Below, piece after piece: positions 58,180 to 64,000 of a DNA stretch of 64,000 bases. The notes below the pieces were generated by a model. The model searched no databases. It saw only the letters and a program-made list of their open reading frames with translations, and was not told the origin of the DNA. Location of the stretch: NCBI RefSeq assembly GCF_900177765.1, contig NZ_FXWI01000001.1:620001-684000 (forward strand), read 5' to 3'. Origin of the DNA: Agreia sp. VKM Ac-1783 (GTDB lineage: Bacteria > Actinomycetota > Actinomycetes > Actinomycetales > Microbacteriaceae). Each line of letters begins with the position of its first letter. The first letter of the stretch is position 1. The position numbers and the translations under genes are program-made.

Positions 58180-58764
58180 ATGTCCAGTGCCTTCGTCATC
58201 CGGTCGGCCTCGCAGTCGGATGCCGCAAGCATGGCCCTCGTGCACGTGACGTCCTGGCGCGAGACCTATCGGGGTACTCTCGTGCCGGACGCGGTGCTCG
58301 ATGCGCCCGACTTCTTGTCGAGTCGAGAGCGTTTCTGGGCCGGCGCGTTGACCGATCTGTGATGGGCCGAGAACCGCATAAGCGTTGCCGAGGTCGATGG
58401 TCGACTGGTCGGAATCGCCATGTCGGGGCCGGTCGTCGATCAGGAATGGACGCAGCACGTGCATGTGCTGTACGTCCTCGCGCAGCATCACGGAGCCGGG
58501 GTGGGTGCGGCGCTCTTGGGTTCGATCCTCGACGATGCGCAGCATGCTGCGCTTTGGGTGGGAGATCCCGTGCCGCGAGCTCAAGCCTTCTACCGGAAGA
58601 ACGGATTCGTTCCCGACGGGACGGTGAAGATCGACGAGGGCATCCGAGCATTACGTATGCGTCGCACGGCCCATCGGCGGGATTCGCCTTCTCAACTTCC
58701 GTCTGACACAGGCATCAGCGTTCGTCCTGCCTCGGCACCTCACCCATCGTCACCTCAGGTCTGA
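58180..58764 (+). pseudogene. GNAT acetyltransferase with one in-frame TGA
   Basis: The frame reads MSSAFVIRSASQSDAASMALVHVTSWRET ... FWAGALTDL, then TGA (58360-58362), then continues without shift as WAENRISVAEVDGRLVGIAMSG ... VLYVLAQHHGAGVGAALL and RAQAFYRKNGFVPDGTV. The acetyl-CoA loop (HHGAGVGA) and GNAT C-terminus are intact, so a single nonsense change inactivates an otherwise whole gene. A sequencing error is the alternative. Confidence 0.75.
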
Positions 58765-59074
58765 TCCCGGCCGATAAGGGGAGCCAGGTGAGGAATGTCA
58801 CGCCCTCATCGGTCGCATCGAAGCGGGTGATCGTCTCGTCGCCTGGCTCGTAGAAGGTATCGCCCGCTCGAAGCACGCGTTCGGGCTCGGATCCCACCGT
58901 GAAGAACACAGATCCGGCCTCGATGACCCCGAAGACGGGTCCGTTGTGCTAATGCGCCCCGGGATGGACGCTGGCCGCAATCGTGATGCGTTGCACTTCG
59001 ACGGCGGCGAAGCTCGGAGCCCCAGGGAGCTCGTAGGAGGCCAGAGTCTTTCGCTCAATCGAGTATTCGCTCAC
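58715..59074 (-). pseudogene. Cupin-domain protein with one in-frame TAG
   Basis: From a GTG at 59074 the frame reads SEYSIERKTLASYELPGAPSF and ASVHPGAH, then TAG (58949-58951), then HNGPVFGVIEAGSVFFTVGSEP and PGDETITRFDATDEG. The stop sits inside the cupin metal motif, where most relatives have a residue between the two His (HxHNG). The rest is intact. Its start overlaps the phosphatase gene by 20 nt. Confidence 0.72.
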
Positions 59075-59801
59075 GCTTCGATGATCCCAGTTCAGGGGCA
59101 GTTCCACGCCAGGTCGTTATGGCCACTCGCGTCGAAGCTTCGACGTTCGATGTACTGAACCACGAATCGAGGTCCAGGTTTGCGTACATATCGCGGAACG
59201 CCGACTCCGCCGTATGCCCGAAGCGCCCGAGGACCTCTTGCCGTCCTTCGACTTCGAAGGATCGTTCGTGCAGAGCTATCATGGCGTTCGCGTTCGCGAA
59301 AGAGCCTAGATAGTCCGCTACTGCAGCGTCTTCGGTCACATCAAGGGCGCGCAACAGGACGGTGGCGACGAGCCCGGTACGGTCCCATCCCGCCGAGCAG
59401 TGAAAGAGAATCGCCCCATCATCAGCGGCGGCGATCGCATCCAGTACAAGGGCAAGCCGGTGTGGAAGGGAGTGGAGATGGGCGAGATAGTAGAGCGGAG
59501 TGCCCCACCGTCCGTCTCGCTCATACTCCGCCCAGAACTCGGTCTCGTCGTCGCCGTCGAGATCTACGTGAACGTGCTTGATCGAGGCAGGGATCTGGCC
59601 CGTGCGCTCGTCTGGCCTACGTAGATCGATGACGGTGCGCACTCCGTATGCGGTAAGTGCCGTCCACCCCTCGGTGTCGACCAGGTCCAGTCGTTCCGAG
59701 CGCACGAAGACGCCCTCGGGTGACATGGTTCCATCCTCGCGATCTAGACCGCCGAGATCGCGCACGTTCGCGAGGCCATTGATGTGGATCGTGCGTTTCA
59801 T
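59055..59801 (-). CDS. Tyrosine-protein phosphatase (PtpB/IphP-like)
   Basis: 248 residues from the ATG at 59801. It begins MKRTIHINGLANVRDLGG, typical of the family (NFRDLGG variant). It has the catalytic P-loop HCSAGWDRTG (C135, R141) and the later YLGSFANANAM helix. It should hydrolyse phosphotyrosine or phosphoinositide substrates. No signal peptide. It is the first gene of a minus-strand pair with the broken cupin gene. Confidence 0.85.
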   Translation of the reverse strand: MKRTIHINGLANVRDLGGLDREDGTMSPEGVFVRSERLDLVDTEGWTALTAYGVRTVIDLRRPDERTGQIPASIKHVHVDLDGDDETEFWAEYERDGRWGTPLYYLAHLHSLPHRLALVLDAIAAADDGAILFHCSAGWDRTGLVATVLLRALDVTEDAAVADYLGSFANANAMIALHERSFEVEGRQEVLGRFGHTAESAFRDMYANLDLDSWFSTSNVEASTRVAITTWRGTAPELGSSKRERILD

Positions 59802-59946
59802 GGGTACCAGTCTGTCGACATGCCGGGCCCTATCGGGACCGCGCCCGCGCGCTCTACGGATGACACGGTCCTGAGCACACGGGGTTCTCGTCCGAGTCGG
59901 CCGGTCAGTTTGCACCTGCCGCAGCGTCATGTGATCTGCTGGAAGC

Positions 59947-60870
59947 ATGTCCCCGTCCTACTCCGAGAGGTCCTCCATGCACGCGTTCCCGGCCCCACCC
60001 CGACAGGTGCTCATCGGCGATGCCGCGGCATTCGTCGGCGTCACTCCGCGCACGATCCGCCACTACCACCAGGTCGGGCTGTTGCCCGAGCGGGAGCGGG
60101 GCGGTGACGGCCGACGCCGGTATGGCTACGAGGAGATCATCCGCCTGCTCTGGATTCGCCGCATGGCCGACGCCGGGATCGCGCTCGACGACATCCGCGA
60201 CGCCTTCGACGGCGCCGCCCCGAACGTTGCGGACGACGAAGACGAGGTCGCAGGCGTACTCAAGCGCTTGGACGACGCTCTCGCTGCACAGGAAGCCGAG
60301 CTGCAGCGAAAGCGCGCCTCGGTGCAGCGGATGCGGGAACGCGGTAGTCGGCTGGGGCTGCTCGACGATCTCGTTTCGAACCGCCTCGAGAGCGCCCCCG
60401 AAGGCTCGCTGCGTCAGGACGACCTCGACACCCTGCTGGTCACCGAACGCATCTTCGGTCCGCTCGGCGCCGCCGTGCAGGCCGGCCGTTTTCTCGCCCT
60501 CGCGCTCGATCCTGCACTGCGAGCGGAGTCCGACAGCGTCGACGCCACGGAGGAAACCTTGGACGACACGGTCGCCGTCGACAGCCCCCGGGTGGCCGAG
60601 GTCGCAAACGAACGACACGCGTTCGAAACCAAGCTGATGCGCGTCATAGAGGAGTCCGGTCAGGCGGCGGAGGACGATGCTCTCTTCGACGCCTGGGACG
60701 AACTGCACCCGATTGAGAACGCCGACCCGGCGCCCGACACGACGAGAAATTCTCGTGCGAAGAACGCGGCGGAGATCATTCGGAGCATGCCCTACGACTT
60801 CTCCCCGGCCCGCCTACGCTCCATGGAGCTGGCGGTCGAACTCGGTGCATCGGATGCGTCGGCGCTGTAG
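59947..60870 (+). CDS. MerR-family transcriptional regulator
   Basis: 307 residues. The N-terminal MerR HTH is at about 21-90: IGDAAAFVGVTPRTIRHYHQVGLLPERERGGDGRRRYGYEEIIRLLWIRR (read in pieces). It is followed by a coiled coil and a 190-residue helical C-terminus of unknown ligand. An alternative start at MHAFPAPP (residue 11) is possible. It is divergent from the tyrosine phosphatase gene with 145 bp between and may control it. Confidence 0.82.
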   Translation: MSPSYSERSSMHAFPAPPRQVLIGDAAAFVGVTPRTIRHYHQVGLLPERERGGDGRRRYGYEEIIRLLWIRRMADAGIALDDIRDAFDGAAPNVADDEDEVAGVLKRLDDALAAQEAELQRKRASVQRMRERGSRLGLLDDLVSNRLESAPEGSLRQDDLDTLLVTERIFGPLGAAVQAGRFLALALDPALRAESDSVDATEETLDDTVAVDSPRVAEVANERHAFETKLMRVIEESGQAAEDDALFDAWDELHPIENADPAPDTTRNSRAKNAAEIIRSMPYDFSPARLRSMELAVELGASDASAL

Positions 60871-60936
60871 ACGGTGCTGAACGCAGAAGGGCGTTATTGG
60901 CATTGCCATCGCGAGTGCGAGGGGACGAATGTCTCG

Positions 60937-61175
60937 GTCGAGTTGGCCTCAAGCTGCGCGGCGAGAGAAACGTGTTGGGTCGCAACCAGTCCGGCGGCAA
61001 GTCGAGCCTGCGCTTGCTTCGGGTCACCACCGACGGCGACCTCATCGTCGACGCGCGTATGGCGGCCTCGCTCATCATCGACGACGACCCCGGTTTCGAG
61101 CAGCACCCGGCCATACGCGAGGCGCTCGACAGGCGGCTGTACGAGGTCGAGGCAGAGTTCCTCGTCAAGAGCTGA
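60937..61175 (+). pseudogene. Diverged duplicate of the recG 3' end
   Basis: The translation LKLRGERNVLGRNQSGGKSS and onward to VEAEFLVKS plus stop mirrors the last 75 residues of RecG (LELRREGNVLGRNQSGGKSS). By eye the DNA is about 85 percent identical to 57873-58092, with a frameshifting difference where homology begins. The copy lacks the rest of the helicase and has no start signal of its own. Confidence 0.9.
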
Positions 61176-61550
61176 CTCGACTTCGGAGCTGACTTGAGGG
61201 CTGTCTCATAACTAATGTCTAGTACCAGACATCAGCGATCGATTTTCGAGACATAGTTATGAGAATCGCGGCGTAGCGGCAGGGAGCAGGAACTGCCCCG
61301 AAAGCTGCAATTTTCGCGCCATTGCTGTGGTGAGGCGGATGCGACGTCTCTTATCCCTAGGGTTGCAAGACACTTTGCTGACGTTCCGACATCGAAACGG
61401 TCAAGGCGCACCTGACTCCCCGCCACACCCTCTGGCGGATCTCTTGCGAAGCACCAAAGACGGCGGCGGCGACCAGGCCGACAAGTCTTGATCGCTTAGG
61501 GCGACGCCGAGTCTCAGATAGGGATCGTCCAAGCCAGATCGTGCGTTGTA
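61176..61550. other. Intergenic mobile-element debris, 375 bp
   Basis: Apart from the inverted repeat at 61204-61264, I see no gene. A short open stretch (about 61369-61491, ending TGA) reads DTLLTFRHRNGQGAPDS and may be a protein tail, but I cannot identify it. Confidence 0.4.
61204..61264. repeat. Recombination-site-like inverted repeat
   Basis: TCTCATAACTAATGTCTAG (61204-61222) and CGAGACATAGTTATGAGA (61247-61264) are near-complementary arms of 18-19 bp. An inner palindrome ATGTCT-N6-AGACAT (61215-61232) overlaps the left arm. The arrangement suggests a serine-recombinase site or transposon end. Confidence 0.5.
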
Positions 61551-61787
61551 CTACATCTTAGAGATGCTGTGGATCATGATGATGGATACTACGGCCGAGT
61601 ACGCAGCACTGAGGATCGTGAACCAGTTACCAGCCGTTCCGCCCCACAGCCGCAACGTCTCAGGGCTCATCCCGAGCAGTCCGGCGGCATGACGAATCGC
61701 GCGCATCATCGTCGGGTGGTCAGGCCTGGACTCCGCGAGCATCCGCGATGCCCGTTCACGCATCTCGGGCGAATACTTCCTGTTCAT
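61551..61787 (-). pseudogene. IS3-type transposase OrfA, truncated
   Basis: Only the first 48 residues fit an IS3-family OrfA N-terminus: MNRKYSPEMRERASRMLAES ... AGLLGMSPETLRLW with the helix-turn-helix. After LRLW the text is unrelated (GGTAGNWFTILSAAYS). No OrfB or complete ends are visible. It is a remnant marking past insertion. Confidence 0.75.
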
Positions 61788-61977
61788 CGTGTTCCACCCT
61801 TATTTGAAGAACGGAACGAAAGTCAGGCCGATCCAAAGTGTACGAACGATGGATGGGGAGGGGTCGAACGTGGCAGTCAGCGGCGACCTGCGACAACTCT
61901 GGTACGCCCTGAGAAGCGGAATGTCCGTAGTTTTCAGTACGCTGGGAAAGGGTGATTGGGGACCGGGGGTAACCGCC

Positions 61978-62916
61978 ATGACAGACAGCTTGCTGGCATC
62001 ACTGCGCAACCACATGTTGGATGAGAACGAGCCTCTTGCGGGGCTTCTACGCAAGTGCTTAATGCTTGGTGCGGAGACCGGGTCCAACTCGCTAAGGCAG
62101 TGGGCCCGGAAGGAGCTCAACGGCTACAGCAGTGATGACAAGTTACCGAGCTACAGGAAGCTCCCCTCACCGCCTCTCTCCGCGGACACGATGAGCGGGA
62201 ACATGTGGGCCAAGAACATGACCTACAGCGTCTTACAGCTGCCGACAAAGGCACGCGAGGTTCTCGGCGACGAATTCCCGTTATATCAGCCTGTTGAGGA
62301 ACTGGAGCAGTTCTCGACCCAGAAGTCGTTGTCGTTCACCAACAACGGCCTGACTTATGCACAGCACCTATGGAACGAGGGTCTGGGACCGTTCCAGCAA
62401 GTCATGAACCTTCGATTCACCGCCTCCGGCTCGATGTTCGCTGGCGTGCTCGGACAGATTCGTACACAGCTCGTTGATCTCATCGCGGACCTGACGACCA
62501 ACACTCCTCTCGAAGAACTACCTCGAAAGGAGGCTGTAGACGCGGCTGTCAGTACGCACATCGGCGTGCAGTACAACACCACCATTCAAAGCACCAGCGG
62601 TCCTACTGCCGTCGGTAACAACGCGACGGCGAAGGCGGAGGGACTCAGCGTCAATGACGCGATTCGGCTGCTCGACGCCGTTCGCGATTCGACTCGAGAG
62701 GTCACAGACGAAGGCGCCAGAGCCGAGATCCTGGGCGTGCTGAACGACCTCCAAGATGAACTGCGCGCGACCGCACCGTCGACGACGGAAGTCGTCGGGA
62801 AACTCAGCAGACTCAAGGAGGTCGCCTCGCGAATCGGAGGTGCAGGTTTGACTGCCGCTGTTTCCGGGGCTGTGGAGGGACTTACGACCATGGTCATGTC
62901 CGGGGCCTTCGGCTAG
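61978..62916 (+). CDS. AbiTii-domain protein, putative phage-defence component
   Basis: 312 residues from the ATG at 61978, chosen because a GGGGG site precedes it and the domain begins at once. Upstream in-frame ATGs exist (for example 61849). Residues 1-100 match the AbiTii type: SLLASLRNHMLDENEPLAGLL, RKCLMLGAETGSNSLRQWARKELNGYSSDD. The middle has a short helical region, then IGVQYNTTIQSTSGPTAVGN, and the C-terminus is helical ending in a Gly/Ala-rich hydrophobic stretch. Its base composition is visibly less GC-rich than the core genes. The next gene starts 9 nt later. Confidence 0.65.
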   Translation: MTDSLLASLRNHMLDENEPLAGLLRKCLMLGAETGSNSLRQWARKELNGYSSDDKLPSYRKLPSPPLSADTMSGNMWAKNMTYSVLQLPTKAREVLGDEFPLYQPVEELEQFSTQKSLSFTNNGLTYAQHLWNEGLGPFQQVMNLRFTASGSMFAGVLGQIRTQLVDLIADLTTNTPLEELPRKEAVDAAVSTHIGVQYNTTIQSTSGPTAVGNNATAKAEGLSVNDAIRLLDAVRDSTREVTDEGARAEILGVLNDLQDELRATAPSTTEVVGKLSRLKEVASRIGGAGLTAAVSGAVEGLTTMVMSGAFG

Positions 62917-62925
62917 AGGTTCGAC

Positions 62926-64000
62926 ATGGCGAACAAGCCCAATCTCAGCCCGGCCGCGCGCGACCTGCTGAAGTCTATAAAGCAGCGTTATCTGAAGTCG
63001 CGCGACTTCAACGGCCTGCATATCCGCGCCAGCAGCACGTCGGCGGAGGTGATACAGGCCGCAGTCGAACTGGTCGAAGCTGGCCTCGTCCAGGTTGTGG
63101 GTCCGGCCGACTATATGAACATCCATATCCGCCCTTGGCCCTCCCGTAGGACCCCGGAGCTGCAGATCAAGGAACTGTGCGATCTGTCGACCGACGACTA
63201 TGGCGTGGCACTGTACCCCATGGCGAAGGCAATGGAGAGCGTGAAGCTGCCTGCGCGGTATGACGACGCCCCCTTCTCGAGGGCGATGGCGCGCGGCCGC
63301 TCGACACTGGAAGTCGCTTTCTTCAGCCCCGATGTGCTCGAGGGCTACCGCAACGACGCCCGATTCGAGTTTCGCATGAGCGACTTCGGCATCAACTTCT
63401 GGTTGACCGACGACGCACACGACCAAGACGACCATTTGGGAAAGGACAGCGTCTCGCTCATCCACCTCGGGTTCGCCTACGACATGAGCATGCACTCCCC
63501 GAATGACCCCGAGTCGGTGATCTTGCGCCGCGTCGCAGCGTTTTACGGCGACTTAGACGATCTCACCCCCGAGCACCAGCAACGATGGTCAAGCTATCAG
63601 GTCGCCTCCAGCGGAGTCGACCCACATCCGGTCTGGTTCGCATCGCAGATGGGCAACTGGCCCGACGGCATCGGCCCGTTCCAGCGATTCACGCAGGAAC
63701 TGGAAAACATCGGGGACCTGTTCGAGAACGTATGGGGTGTGAGGCTGTTCAAGACTCATACGGCGCCAGATGACTTCGGCTGGATTCTCCGCGCCGACCA
63801 GCGCGAGTGGGACCACTTCATCCACTCACTCGACAAGCTTTTGTCCGACAATATCGACGCGTCCGCTCTCGACAAGGCCAGCGTGGTGAAAAAGAATGCC
63901 GCCGGGCAACAGCTGGGTACACTGGCACGACTCGAGCTGTTCATGACGATAAATGGCGTCGAACCGGACATGGCCAAGTGGGCGCTGGCGCCGCTGAAAG
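62926..64000 (+). CDS. Large unknown protein paired with the AbiTii gene (3' truncated by window)
   Basis: Open from the ATG at 62926 (AGAGG just upstream) to the window end, 358 residues visible. The first 70 residues could form a winged helix (STSAEVIQAAVELVEAGLVQVV). Conserved-looking segments include ALYPMAKAMESVKLPARYDDAPFS, FFSPDVLEGYRNDARFEFRMSDFGI and later WGVRLFKTHTAPDDFGWILRADQREWDHFIHSLDKLL. I do not recognise the family. The tight spacing makes a two-gene operon with AbiTii likely, perhaps the effector or sensor partner. Confidence 0.6.
   Translation, partial: MANKPNLSPAARDLLKSIKQRYLKSRDFNGLHIRASSTSAEVIQAAVELVEAGLVQVVGPADYMNIHIRPWPSRRTPELQIKELCDLSTDDYGVALYPMAKAMESVKLPARYDDAPFSRAMARGRSTLEVAFFSPDVLEGYRNDARFEFRMSDFGINFWLTDDAHDQDDHLGKDSVSLIHLGFAYDMSMHSPNDPESVILRRVAAFYGDLDDLTPEHQQRWSSYQVASSGVDPHPVWFASQMGNWPDGIGPFQRFTQELENIGDLFENVWGVRLFKTHTAPDDFGWILRADQREWDHFIHSLDKLLSDNIDASALDKASVVKKNAAGQQLGTLARLELFMTINGVEPDMAKWALAPLK

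Noticed and set aside
55834-58584. A 916-codon open frame on the minus strand
   Set aside because: It is exactly antisense to recG and has no recognisable domain. It is a high-GC shadow frame.
61789-61977. A longer start for the AbiTii protein
   Set aside because: The extra 63 codons show no domain, and the ATG at 61978 has a purine-rich site and begins at the domain edge. Not fully excluded.
1-64000. CRISPR arrays, rRNA genes, replication origin
   Set aside because: I saw no regularly spaced direct repeats, no rRNA-like sequence and no DnaA-box cluster.

Overview
The window is high-GC chromosomal DNA from an actinobacterium, most likely a member of the Microbacteriaceae. The evidence is the gene content (DUF222/HNH protein, DUF3515 lipoprotein, PknG/GlnX/GlnH, GlsB-like protein), GTG/TTG starts, leaderless promoters and REP-like GTCGAGTAG repeats. 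The core order gltX ... leuC-leuD-murA-plsC-gpsA-ddl ... DUF3515-thiL ... rsmD-recG matches the block I know from other actinobacteria, for example the Rv2992c to Rv2966c region of M. tuberculosis. Accessory segments lie between these core genes.

Region 1 to 31.6 kb (between gltX and leuC) holds a thioredoxin-reductase-like flavoprotein, tRNA-Gln and an aminoglycoside-phosphotransferase-like protein. A cell-surface set follows: a secreted metallophosphoesterase ending in a WxL-like domain, a DUF916 membrane protein, a small LPXTG protein coupled to a HupE/UreJ protein, and a phytase-like surface protein with an LASTG sorting signal. Next come a DUF222/HNH protein, a permease/DUF1980 operon, a single-chain GmrSD-type (DUF262/DUF1524) protein, and a putative 2-oxoglutarate/Fe(II) oxygenase behind a DtxR/IdeR-like box. 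Then there is a FolP2-like/RibD-like folate-type pair, AlkA-like glycosylase, two LLM-class oxidoreductases, a diacylglycerol-kinase-like protein, tRNA-Glu, a PadR-controlled DUF4097 operon, and a TerC/Alx exporter behind a likely manganese riboswitch.

Region 31.6 to 38.2 kb is housekeeping: a leucine-codon leader peptide, leuCD, murA, plsC, gpsA and ddl. From 38.3 to 51.0 kb the minus strand carries a tightly packed ten-gene operon: TelA, a small unknown protein, an AAA+ ATPase, GlnX, GlnH, a coiled-coil protein, PknG, PP2C phosphatase, VWA protein and FHA protein. It combines the mycobacterial GlnH-GlnX-PknG amino-acid sensing module with a kinase/phosphatase/VWA triad and TelA of the kind seen in Ter stress systems. 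It sits between ddl and DUF3515/thiL, which are close neighbours in other actinobacteria. I consider it the best candidate for a poorly described system here.

Region 52 to 64 kb has CorA, DUF3515 and thiL, an ArsR-like regulator with a small membrane protein, rsmD and recG. It then degrades into a mobile zone. A diverged second copy of the recG 3' end (60.9-61.2 kb) closes a segment with a GNAT and a cupin gene, each broken by one in-frame stop, a tyrosine phosphatase and a MerR regulator. After it come a recombination-site-like inverted repeat, a truncated IS3-type transposase, and a two-gene, visibly more AT-rich unit (an AbiTii-domain protein plus a large unknown protein running off the end) that looks like the edge of a defence island.
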